Below, in pieces: positions 1 to 5,447 of a stretch of 5,447 nt of DNA. The position numbers and the translations under genes were made by a program. Position 1 is the first letter of the stretch, and every line of letters starts with the position of its first letter. The notes below the pieces were generated by a model. The model was not told the origin of the DNA and did no database searches. It saw only the letters and a program-made list of their open reading frames with translations. Source of the DNA: Acidobacteriota bacterium (GTDB lineage Bacteria > Acidobacteriota > UBA4820 > DSQY01); the NCBI GenBank assembly GCA_021814085.1, contig JAKAJA010000141.1, forward strand, positions 1-5,447, given 5' to 3'.

Positions 1-930
1 GAGCAGGGCATCCTTGCGCACGTTGGCCACGAAGCGGACCCTCCCGAACTGCCCGGGCCGCACGATCTTCTCGGGGTTGGGGAAGGAGGCCTGGACGAGG
101 ATGGTCCCCGTCTTGGGATCCACCTCGCGGTCGGCGAAGTTCACGCGTCCTTTGCTGGGAAGCACCGAGCCGTCGGCCAGAATCAACTCCAGCGGCATGG
201 CTCTCGGTGACTCCGCCTTCGGCGCGCCATAGACCTTGACGGCCCAGAGGTAGTCGGCCTCGCTGAGAAAGAACTCCACGAGGATGGGGTCGACGTTGGA
301 GACCGTGTTGAGGATCATGGGATTCGGAGGGAGGCCCACGAACTCGCCCACCTTGGCCTTGGTCTTCCCGATGATGCCGTTGATGGGGGAGGTCATCCTC
401 GTGTAGCTGAGGTTGAGTTCCTCCACGGCGAGGTGGGCCTTGGCCGCGTCTACCTCGCCCTGGGCCGATCCCACCCGGGCCTCGGCGTTGTCCAGGTCCC
501 GCTGGCTCACGGCGTAGATGGCCGCGAGGGGTTTGATCCGCTTGTATTCGATCTCGGCGTTGGTGAGCATGGTCTTGGCCCGGGCGAGCTGGCCCCTGGC
601 CTGGGCGACCTTCTCCTGGTACTCGCGGGGGTCGATGGTGTACAGGAGGTCGCCCTTCTTGACCTCCGCGCCCTCCTTGAAGTCGATGCTCTGGAGGAAC
701 CCGTTGACGCGGGCCCGGATGTCGATGTCCTCGAAGCCCTTGGTCTGGCCCACGAACTCCACGTAGATGGGCGTGTCCCTCTGGATGACCGGAGTGACGG
801 TCACCTCGGGGGGAGGCATCTTGAAGGGCTTCTCCTTGCAGCCGGTTCCGGCGAGCAGCACGACAGCCACGAATGCCACGGCGGTGGCGTGGAAAACCCG
901 GTCAGTGATGGGATTGCGCCTGAACAGCAT
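1..930 (-). CDS. RND efflux periplasmic adaptor lipoprotein (AcrA/MexA-like), C-terminus off window
   Basis: This is the periplasmic adaptor (membrane fusion protein) of an RND tripartite efflux pump, which bridges the inner-membrane pump and a TolC-like channel. I translated the minus strand from the ATG at 930-928; the frame stays open to base 1, giving 310 residues of a family usually about 370-400 long, so the last part is missing. A GGAGG at 937-941 lies 6 bases upstream of the ATG. Residues 1-31 are a signal peptide with a lipobox-like AGTGC, Cys31 being the likely lipid site (a slightly atypical box). The first lipoyl half is at about 65-104 (VKKGDLLYTIDP near the end). A helical hairpin follows at about 105-170, with a perfect R-x3-L-x6-S TolC-docking tip (R131, L135, S142). 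The second lipoyl half (TSPINGIIG) is near 180-188 and then the beta-barrel domain to the edge. The RND pump gene would be expected downstream, left of base 1 (inference). The substrate cannot be told. Confidence 0.93.
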   Translation of the reverse strand, partial: MLFRRNPITDRVFHATAVAFVAVVLLAGTGCKEKPFKMPPPEVTVTPVIQRDTPIYVEFVGQTKGFEDIDIRARVNGFLQSIDFKEGAEVKKGDLLYTIDPREYQEKVAQARGQLARAKTMLTNAEIEYKRIKPLAAIYAVSQRDLDNAEARVGSAQGEVDAAKAHLAVEELNLSYTRMTSPINGIIGKTKAKVGEFVGLPPNPMILNTVSNVDPILVEFFLSEADYLWAVKVYGAPKAESPRAMPLELILADGSVLPSKGRVNFADREVDPKTGTILVQASFPNPEKIVRPGQFGRVRFVANVRKDALL

Positions 931-1010
931 GTGCCCCCTCCCCGTTTCTTGTTTATGCGGTTGGACCGTCTCCCCCTTGCCGCTCCCCGCCCGTGGCGGT
1001 TTGCTTTTCT

Positions 1011-1016
1011 ATCATA
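1011..1016 (-). promoter_or_regulatory. Candidate -10 box for the leftward RND adaptor gene
   Basis: On the minus strand this reads TATGAT, five of six matches to the sigma-70 -10 consensus, in an AT-rich patch within otherwise GC-rich DNA. It sits about 80 bases before the adaptor start codon. No good -35 hexamer lies 16-18 bases upstream (the best is TGCCAA-like), so either the promoter is weak or an activator is needed. The eight bases GCTATGAT are also found in the rightward promoter. Confidence 0.35.
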
Positions 1017-1074
1017 GCTTACGAATAGCAGATTTGGCACCGAGGGCTCCAGTCCCCAGACGGCCATGGGCTCT

Positions 1075-1104
1075 CTGTCTCAGTCCCGCCGGGCATGCTA
1101 TGAT
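1075..1104 (+). promoter_or_regulatory. Candidate extended -10 promoter of the DUF3302/adaptor/channel operon
   Basis: An extended -10 element TGCTATGAT is at 1096-1104 (TGn plus TATGAT, five of six consensus). A poor -35 (CTGTCT, 1075-1080, three of six) sits 18 bases upstream; extended -10 promoters are known to tolerate weak -35 elements. Transcription would start near 1110-1112, giving a leader of about 65 bases before the ATG at 1176. This is the only convincing rightward promoter in the divergent gap. Confidence 0.45.
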
Positions 1105-1110
1105 GAAAAT

Positions 1111-1137
1111 GCTGGCGCATTAATCAATGCTGCCGGC
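1111..1137 (+). promoter_or_regulatory. Imperfect inverted repeat / leader hairpin
   Basis: GCTGGC-GCATT (1111-1121) pairs with AATGC (1126-1130) and GCCGGC (1132-1137). This makes an 11-pair stem with one G-U pair, one bulged T at 1131 and a four-base loop AATC. It begins almost exactly where transcription from the predicted extended -10 would start, and ends 24 bases before the ribosome site at 1162-1166. It could be an mRNA 5' stabilising hairpin or, as DNA, an operator for a regulator that blocks the promoter. It has no T-run, so it is not an intrinsic terminator. Confidence 0.45.
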
Positions 1138-1175
1138 GGGGTGGTTCGAAGCAGACAACTTGGAGGGGGTAGCCC

Positions 1176-1502
1176 ATGGGTGGATTGGACGTTCTGGCCA
1201 TCGGCGTCACGGCGTTCCTCGCGCTCGTTGTCCTGGCCTTGGGCATCGGAGTGCTGGTCTTGCCGGGTTGGCTCGCTCGGAAGAACGGGCATCCTCAGGC
1301 CGAGGCCGTCACGTGGTGCGGGGTATTGGGGATTGCCACGGGAGGCATCGCCTGGGTGGTTGCCCTCGTGTGGGCCCTCTGGAAGCCCAAGGGGGGGCCG
1401 GAATTGGCCATGACGGAATCCCAGGCCCATGAACTGGCGACCCTGCTCGCGGGCATCTCCGAGCGGACGGCCCGCCTCGAGGCGGACGTCAAGAACCTGT
1501 AG
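1176..1502 (+). CDS. yiaW: DUF3302 inner-membrane protein, YiaW-like
   Basis: A 108-residue inner-membrane protein of unknown biochemical role, matching the DUF3302 family (E. coli YiaW, about 107 residues). It has a first membrane helix at about 6-29, then a conserved cytoplasm-type loop LARKNGHPQAEAV (33-45) that lines up with the LIAKKRNHPHADAI loop I recall for YiaW. A second helix follows at about 47-69 ending in WKPKG, and then a charged, coiled-coil-prone tail (78-108). The ATG at 1176 is preceded by GGAGG (1162-1166) at 9 bases. It is the first gene of a tight operon: its TAG stop (1500-1502) overlaps the ribosome site of the next gene. In E. coli yiaW is paired with the HlyD-type adaptor yiaV, and a YiaV-like gene lies two genes downstream here, which supports the call. 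It may assist assembly or act as the missing inner-membrane partner of that adaptor (inference). Confidence 0.85.
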   Translation: MGGLDVLAIGVTAFLALVVLALGIGVLVLPGWLARKNGHPQAEAVTWCGVLGIATGGIAWVVALVWALWKPKGGPELAMTESQAHELATLLAGISERTARLEADVKNL

Positions 1503-1512
1503 GAGCTGTCCC

Positions 1513-1713
1513 ATGGTCCCCATGCTGATTTTCGTCTGGGTCTATTTCCTGATGGTTCTGGATAAGGCCAAACACCCCAAGGCCGCCGAGGAGGCGTCCA
1601 AGGGGCCCTACGACTACGCCCAGATCCGGGACATGGTCGTGAAGATCTCCGACCGGCTGGACGCGGTCGAGGGCGAGTGCGCGAAACTGGCCCGCGGCAG
1701 AGGGAGGGCGTAG
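1513..1713 (+). CDS. Small single-helix membrane protein, unknown family
   Basis: I do not recognise this 66-residue protein. I chose the ATG at 1513 because AGGAG (1501-1505) lies 7 bases upstream and overlaps the stop of the DUF3302 gene, suggesting translational coupling. An upstream in-frame ATG at 1429 would add a polar arginine-rich stretch overlapping the previous gene and is unlikely. Residues 3-16 form a short hydrophobic helix. They are followed by a basic KAKHPK segment (18-23) and then a charged, amphipathic helix (about 39-60, with I/M/V/L at heptad-like spacing) that may form a coiled coil. The layout recalls small membrane-anchored coiled-coil proteins such as PspB, but I see no firm sequence match. 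Its stop (1711-1713) is 2 bases before the adaptor start. A position between a DUF3302 protein and a YiaV-like adaptor suggests an accessory subunit of the same complex. Confidence 0.75.
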   Translation: MVPMLIFVWVYFLMVLDKAKHPKAAEEASKGPYDYAQIRDMVVKISDRLDAVEGECAKLARGRGRA

Positions 1714-1715
1714 CC

Positions 1716-2900
1716 ATGATCGCCGCCCTCGTCATCGGCTACTGCGTCGCCCTCTACCTCGTGTTCATCCAGTTCCGGGTCATCAAGCTCAACATTTTGA
1801 CGGCGGCCCTCTCGGCGAGCGTGGGCGCCTTCGGGATGATGATCCTGGCCTTCTCCATCAACTACCTCCAGCCCTGGAGCACGGACACGGTGGTGGTCCA
1901 GTTCACGACCCCCATCCAACCCCGCGTCACGGGCCGCGTCATGGAGGTCCCCGTCAAGAACGGCGCGCACTGCAAGAAGGGTGACGTGCTCTTCAGGGTC
2001 GACCCGCAGCCATACAGCGACCAGCTCAACCAGGCCCGGGCGGGCTACGACCAGGCCGACGTCCAGACCGCCGCGGCCATCACGGCGGACGAGCAGACCC
2101 TCGCCGCGGCCAACGCCAACGTCATCGCCCTCAAGGCCAACATCAAAGCGACCCAGGTGGGGCTGGAATTCGCGCAGACGCGCCTCAAGGAGTACACGGA
2201 GCTGGCCAGCAAACAGGCCGGCAGCCAGTTCCAGGTGGAACAGTACACCGCCGAGGTGGACGGCAAGCAGCAGCAGCTCACCGCGGCCAAGCAGCAGCTC
2301 ATCGCGGCGGAAGCCGACATGAAGAAGGCCAAGATCGCCCTCGATTCGGCCCTCCGCACGCGGGACACCACCCTGGCCCAGCTCAAGGCGCAGGTGGAGG
2401 CGGGGAAGTGGAGTGTCGAGCAGGCCACGGTCCGCGCACCGGAGGACGGTTACGTGACGGAGCTCAACCTCCAGGTGGGCGCCATGGCCTCCCTGACGCC
2501 CGTGATGGTCTATCTGTACGACGGAAAAGGCACCATGGTGCAGACCTCCTGGTTCCAGGAGTACTCGAGCATCATCGAACCGGGTCTGGACGCCGAGATC
2601 GCCCTCCCCGCCTTCCCGGGCAAGGTCTTCCGGGCGAAGGTGGACAGCGTCCAGCAGGCCACGGGGCAAGGCCAGCTCGATCCGAGCGGCAAGCTCCAGA
2701 AGATATTCTTCCCCCGCAAGGCCGACCGGACCATCGCCTACCTCACCATCGACAAGGGGGATCTCAAGGGCTGCTCGTTGCTGGTGGGGTCGGCGGGCCA
2801 GTGCATCATCAAGGGAAAGACCAAGAGCGCCTTGTTCTTCTTCCGCCGGGTCCAGATCCGCATGTATACCTGGACCAACTTCCTGTTTATCGGGTACTGA
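1716..2900 (+). CDS. yiaV: HlyD-family membrane-anchored adaptor, YiaV-like
   Basis: A 394-residue HlyD/EmrA-type periplasmic adaptor linking an inner-membrane system to an outer-membrane channel. The ATG at 1716 follows AGGGAGG (1701-1707) by 8 bases; the 13 residues encoded further upstream in frame have no such site. There are two N-terminal hydrophobic segments (about 2-20 and 27-48), as in YiaV. The first lipoyl half-motif is near 58-100 (RVTGRVMEV, then KKGDVLFRVDP). A long Ala/Gln-rich helical hairpin spans about 103-233, and the second lipoyl half starts at 237 (ATVRAPEDGYVTEL). A beta-barrel follows, with a tail VQIRMYTWTNFLFIGY that resembles the YiaV C-terminus I recall (VLLRMTSWMHYLYLDH). 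At the hairpin tip, L163 and S170 fit the L-x6-S part of the TolC-docking motif, but the usual Arg is E159. Length is close to E. coli YiaV (about 378). The substrate is unknown. It lies one base before the channel gene's GTG. Confidence 0.9.
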   Translation: MIAALVIGYCVALYLVFIQFRVIKLNILTAALSASVGAFGMMILAFSINYLQPWSTDTVVVQFTTPIQPRVTGRVMEVPVKNGAHCKKGDVLFRVDPQPYSDQLNQARAGYDQADVQTAAAITADEQTLAAANANVIALKANIKATQVGLEFAQTRLKEYTELASKQAGSQFQVEQYTAEVDGKQQQLTAAKQQLIAAEADMKKAKIALDSALRTRDTTLAQLKAQVEAGKWSVEQATVRAPEDGYVTELNLQVGAMASLTPVMVYLYDGKGTMVQTSWFQEYSSIIEPGLDAEIALPAFPGKVFRAKVDSVQQATGQGQLDPSGKLQKIFFPRKADRTIAYLTIDKGDLKGCSLLVGSAGQCIIKGKTKSALFFFRRVQIRMYTWTNFLFIGY

Positions 2901-2901
2901 C

Positions 2902-4353
2902 GTGGACGCCGGAAAGCGTTTCGGACGGCCGATTCTCCGTTTCGCCGCCGGCCTGATGGCGGCCCTGTCCTGCGTGCTCCTGCTCTCTTGTGCCGTGAAG
3001 CCGGCCCCATCCCTCCAGGAGATGACCAAGGCACTGCCACCGACGACGGCCATCCCCGGGCAATGGAAGGCGCCCCCGACGGGCGAGGGTTCCGCCGTGG
3101 GTGACGGGTGGCTCAAGTCCTTCGGCGACCCCCGGCTCGAAGCCCTGGCGGACGAGGCCGTGAGGAACAGCCCGGCCCTGAAGGCCGCCGCCACCCAGAT
3201 CGACATGGCGGCCGGCTACGCCACGCAAGCCTCCGCCGCGCTCTACCCCATCTCCTCCATCCAAGGCGGGGCTGGGGGAAAAGGGCATTTCAAGAAGAGC
3301 ATGATCTCAGGCAAGGAATACGTGTCGGAGATGGCCTTCTACGTCAACATCTCGTGGGAGCTGGACTTCTGGGGCAAGATCCGGTCCCAGGCCGCCGCGG
3401 CCCGGGAGAATCTCGCCGCCACGGAGGCCGATGTGGCCTGGGGCCGGCAGTCCCTGGTCGCTCTCGTCGCCAAGACCTACTACCTCGCCGCCGAAGTGCA
3501 GATCCTGGTGAACATCCAGCAGCGGGGCCTCGAATTGACGCGGAAGGAACTGAGCATCCTGGAGGCGAAGCGGAGCGTGGGCCAGGTGGGCGACCAGGTC
3601 GTCGCCGAAGCCCGGCAGAACCTGACCACGGCCCAGGCCGCCCTCCTCCAAACCCAGCAGGCCCAGCAGGACGTCATGAGAGCCCTAGAGGTCCTCCTGG
3701 GGCGCTATCCCGCCGCGGAGATCGATGCCTCGGGACCACTCATCCCCCTGCCCGCGCCCATGCCGGCCGGCATTCCCTCCGAGGTCTTGGAACGGCGCCC
3801 GGACATCATCGCCGCGGAGCAGCAGGTGGCCGCGGCCTTCCACATGGTGCAATCCGCCAAGCTGGCCAAGCTGCCCAGCTTCGGTCTGGGGTTCGCCATC
3901 GGCAATCAGGCCAGCGAGATTACCAAGTTCATCGGAATCCCCATGGGGTTTTGGTCTACGGGTTTGAGCCTGGTCCAACCCCTCTTCACGGGGGGCGCCT
4001 TGCAGGCCGAGGTCCAGATCAGGAACGCCGAGCAGGAGGCCGCGCTTCAGCTCTTCGTCCAGAAGGCCCTGACCGCCTTCAATGAGGTCGAGACGGGGCT
4101 GGCCTACGAGCGCAACCTGAGCGAGCAGCGGCAGCTCCTCGCCGCGGCCCTTGGAGAGAGCCGCAAGGCCTTCGACCTGGCGAAGATCAAGTACGACGTG
4201 GGCGAGACCGACTATCTTCCCGTGGTCCAACAGGAGGGCAACGTCCTGGTCGCGGAGGCGAACCTGGCCGGGGTGGACTACAGCCTCTTGAACAACCGGA
4301 TCAGCCTCAACCTCGCCCTCGGCGGGAGCTACGAGACCTCCGTCCGCGAGTGA
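2902..4353 (+). CDS. Outer-membrane efflux channel lipoprotein (NodT/OprM-type, TolC superfamily)
   Basis: A 483-residue TolC-superfamily channel of the NodT lipoprotein group, which forms the outer-membrane exit duct of tripartite efflux systems; the length is normal. A GTG start at 2902, one base after the adaptor stop, gives a proper signal peptide. Its n-region is basic (K5, R6, R9, R13), followed by a hydrophobic core and lipobox LLSC with Cys30. The next ATG (2956) would drop all four basic residues. No clear ribosome site precedes the GTG, so translation probably relies on coupling to the adaptor gene. Two repeated halves are visible. The first begins at GWLKSFGDPRLEALADEAV (69 onward), with an AFYVNISWELDFWGKIR beta-strand region. 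The second begins at the family hallmark VLERRPDIIAAEQQV (295 onward), with the beta-strand signature QPLFTGGAL (359-367). It probably serves the YiaV-like adaptor and possibly also the divergent RND adaptor (inference). Confidence 0.95.
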   Translation: MDAGKRFGRPILRFAAGLMAALSCVLLLSCAVKPAPSLQEMTKALPPTTAIPGQWKAPPTGEGSAVGDGWLKSFGDPRLEALADEAVRNSPALKAAATQIDMAAGYATQASAALYPISSIQGGAGGKGHFKKSMISGKEYVSEMAFYVNISWELDFWGKIRSQAAAARENLAATEADVAWGRQSLVALVAKTYYLAAEVQILVNIQQRGLELTRKELSILEAKRSVGQVGDQVVAEARQNLTTAQAALLQTQQAQQDVMRALEVLLGRYPAAEIDASGPLIPLPAPMPAGIPSEVLERRPDIIAAEQQVAAAFHMVQSAKLAKLPSFGLGFAIGNQASEITKFIGIPMGFWSTGLSLVQPLFTGGALQAEVQIRNAEQEAALQLFVQKALTAFNEVETGLAYERNLSEQRQLLAAALGESRKAFDLAKIKYDVGETDYLPVVQQEGNVLVAEANLAGVDYSLLNNRISLNLALGGSYETSVRE

Positions 4354-4412
4354 TGCCGACTCACCCACGGTGCCACGGCCATCCCTTGGGTGGGCTGGCA
4401 GGTCCACATGTT

Positions 4413-4499
4413 GCCGCTGGACCAGCGGATGATGGCGGGCGCGCGGAAGCCGCCCTCCCAGCGCAGACCCGCTCCAACCGGATCGGGGAGCACGGGGCG
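4413..4499 (-). pseudogene. Sulfatase-family gene remnant
   Basis: The minus strand of this convergent gap encodes LRWEGGFRAPAIIRWSSG at 4466-4413. It closely resembles the conserved segment of type I sulfatases (arylsulfatase family, PF00884) usually read as WEGGFRVPAIIRWPG, which follows the catalytic core. No start codon with a ribosome site, no formylglycine-site motif (C/S-x-P-x-R) and no recognisable flanking sulfatase sequence are present. The frame runs on from the HAD gene's stop at 4502-4500 and then into unrelated sequence towards 4354, so I read it as a decayed fragment left by deletion. In my recollection, HAD hydrolases of the neighbouring type are often encoded beside arylsulfatases, which fits. 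The call rests on one short match from memory. Confidence 0.5.
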
Positions 4500-5447
4500 C
4501 TACTTGTTCGCGGGGAAGATCACCTTCCAATCCCTCTTCATGTCCACCACGGTCCATCCGCTCTTGGCGGCCTCGGAGAGGGCCTTCTCCGCGCCCTTGT
4601 CGTAGGCGAACTCCCTCTGGGCATCGTCATGGCGGACGAGGATCTCGAGGGAGGGGCCCTTGCGACCCGAGGTGAACTCCAACATCTGGAGGTCCCCGTC
4701 CGAGTTCCCCGCGGAGAGCAGGGGACGGCGCCCGATGTGGAGCTGGATGCCCACGGGCTTGCCGGGCCCGTCGGTCACCAAGTTCATGGCGGGCTGGCGG
4801 AGGATGGAGCCGCCGCCGGCCCCCTCCTGGTACTGGTACTTCAGGGAGCTGCCGATGACCTGCTCGGGGGGGATGCCGTAGATCTTGGGGGCCACTTGCC
4901 GCACGAACTCGATGCCCCCGCCGGAGCAGATGAACAGCTTGAAACCTTTCGCCCGAAGGTAGTCCAGCAGCTCCACCATGGGCTTATAGACCAGTCCGGC
5001 GTAGCCGACCTTGTAGACGGGGTGCTTCCAGGCGTTCAAGAAGATCTGGACCTCCTGCTCGAATGCCTCCTCCGTCATGCCCGCGTGCGTGGCGGCCATG
5101 AGCGCCGCGATCTCTCCTTCGGGCATGGCCTGCAGGGCCTTCGCATCCCCGTCGAGGATGAACTTGAAGGGCTCCTTCGTCTTCCAGTCGGGGTGTTGGG
5201 GAGCGAGTTCCTTGACCCGGGCAAAGGCGAAATAGGCCTGGACCGGGAGTGGCCTTTCCGTCCAGAGCGTCCCGTCGTTGTCGAAGACGGCGATGCGCTC
5301 CTCGGGAGGAACGAAGGAGGGGCCGCCCTTCATGGCGGCCTTCTCGACGAACTTGAGTATGGCCTGCTTGGCCGGCCCTTCATTCCACGAGGGGAGAGGG
5401 TCGGTGGCCCGAAGGGGTGATGCCGCCAGTACCGAGAAGAGGACCGC
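4500..5447 (-). CDS. Exported HAD-superfamily phosphatase-like hydrolase, N-terminus off window
   Basis: A haloacid-dehalogenase-superfamily hydrolase, probably a phosphatase acting outside the cytoplasm. The frame is open from base 5447 to the TAG at 4502-4500 (315 residues visible); a start at the internal ATG 5333 would cut off conserved sequence. Visible residues 1-14 look like the end of a signal peptide (hydrophobic, then SPLRA as a cleavage site), followed by the family-typical SWNEGPAKQAILKFVEK. Motif I is FDNDGTLW, with nucleophile Asp56 and acid/base Asp58. Motif II is the Ser of FICSGGG (about 175). The Lys of GKPVGIQ (about 230) is the likely motif III, and GNSDGDLQM holds the metal-binding Asp pair (about 250/252). 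All catalytic motifs are intact. The C-terminus WTVVDMKRDWKVIFP is typical of this group (PF12710-like, often annotated simply as HAD hydrolase). Only the first residues of the signal peptide are missing. Substrate unknown; the sulfatase remnant directly downstream hints at a hydrolase locus. Confidence 0.9.
   Translation of the reverse strand, partial: AVLFSVLAASPLRATDPLPSWNEGPAKQAILKFVEKAAMKGGPSFVPPEERIAVFDNDGTLWTERPLPVQAYFAFARVKELAPQHPDWKTKEPFKFILDGDAKALQAMPEGEIAALMAATHAGMTEEAFEQEVQIFLNAWKHPVYKVGYAGLVYKPMVELLDYLRAKGFKLFICSGGGIEFVRQVAPKIYGIPPEQVIGSSLKYQYQEGAGGGSILRQPAMNLVTDGPGKPVGIQLHIGRRPLLSAGNSDGDLQMLEFTSGRKGPSLEILVRHDDAQREFAYDKGAEKALSEAAKSGWTVVDMKRDWKVIFPANK

Noticed and set aside
433..1017. 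194-codon plus-strand open frame over the RND adaptor
   Set aside because: Shadow of the minus-strand adaptor, which has a signal peptide, lipoyl motifs and a ribosome site.
1034..1039. TTGGCA as a -35 box for the rightward operon
   Set aside because: It is about 60 bases from the extended -10 and there is no -10-like sequence 16-18 bases downstream of it.
1614..3206. 530-codon minus-strand open frame opposite the YiaV-like adaptor
   Set aside because: It is antisense to a gene with clear family motifs. Its translation is rich in R, G, H, D and L in low-complexity order with no domain, a common artefact of GC-rich codon bias.
4362..4392. CACCCA/TGGGTG inverted repeat just after the channel gene as a terminator
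   Set aside because: The stem is only six pairs with a 19-base loop and there is no T-run on either strand, so I would not call a terminator.
3685..4557. 290-codon minus-strand open frame over the end of the channel gene
   Set aside because: Antisense shadow of the channel lipoprotein; it is also not in the frame that carries the sulfatase-like peptide.
4350..5420. 356-codon plus-strand open frame opposite the HAD gene
   Set aside because: It mirrors the HAD hydrolase, whose catalytic motifs are intact on the minus strand; the plus-strand product has no recognisable motif.
1..5447. CRISPR arrays, tRNA/rRNA genes, transposases, long direct repeats
   Set aside because: No repeat-spacer periodicity, RNA-gene structure or transposase motif was seen on reading the window.

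Overview
The window is GC-rich and carries tightly packed envelope genes. Two periplasmic adaptor proteins, an outer-membrane efflux lipoprotein and an exported phosphatase all point to a Gram-negative, double-membraned bacterium. Starts are preceded by purine-rich GGAGG-type ribosome sites. I cannot fix the phylum from this much sequence: a proteobacterium-like or Acidobacteriota-like lineage would fit, but that is only a guess.

Layout, left to right. (1) Bases 1-930, minus strand: the N-terminal 310 residues of an RND-type periplasmic adaptor lipoprotein. Its C-terminus, and probably its RND pump, lie beyond the left edge. (2) Bases 931-1175: a divergent control region. It holds a good extended -10 for the rightward operon, a -10-like box for the leftward gene, and a hairpin in the rightward leader. 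(3) Bases 1176-4353, plus strand: a compact four-gene operon. It encodes a YiaW-like DUF3302 two-helix membrane protein, an unrecognised 66-residue single-helix protein, a YiaV-like HlyD-family adaptor anchored in the inner membrane, and a NodT/TolC-type outer-membrane lipoprotein. (4) Bases 4354-4499: a short convergent gap whose minus strand encodes a recognisable scrap of a sulfatase-family enzyme, read as a gene remnant. (5) Bases 4500-5447, minus strand: an exported HAD-superfamily phosphatase-like hydrolase, cut at its N-terminus by the right edge.

How the parts fit. The four-gene operon encodes an inner-membrane module (DUF3302, small protein and YiaV-like adaptor) plus the outer-membrane channel of a tripartite envelope conduit, but no recognisable energised pump (MFS, ABC or RND). 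The divergent RND adaptor may belong to a second system and could share the same outer-membrane channel. The HAD protein and sulfatase remnant look like a neighbouring, partly lost hydrolase locus rather than part of the transport operon. The main points for a second look are the pump-less adaptor operon, the uncharacterised small protein, the leader hairpin and the sulfatase remnant.
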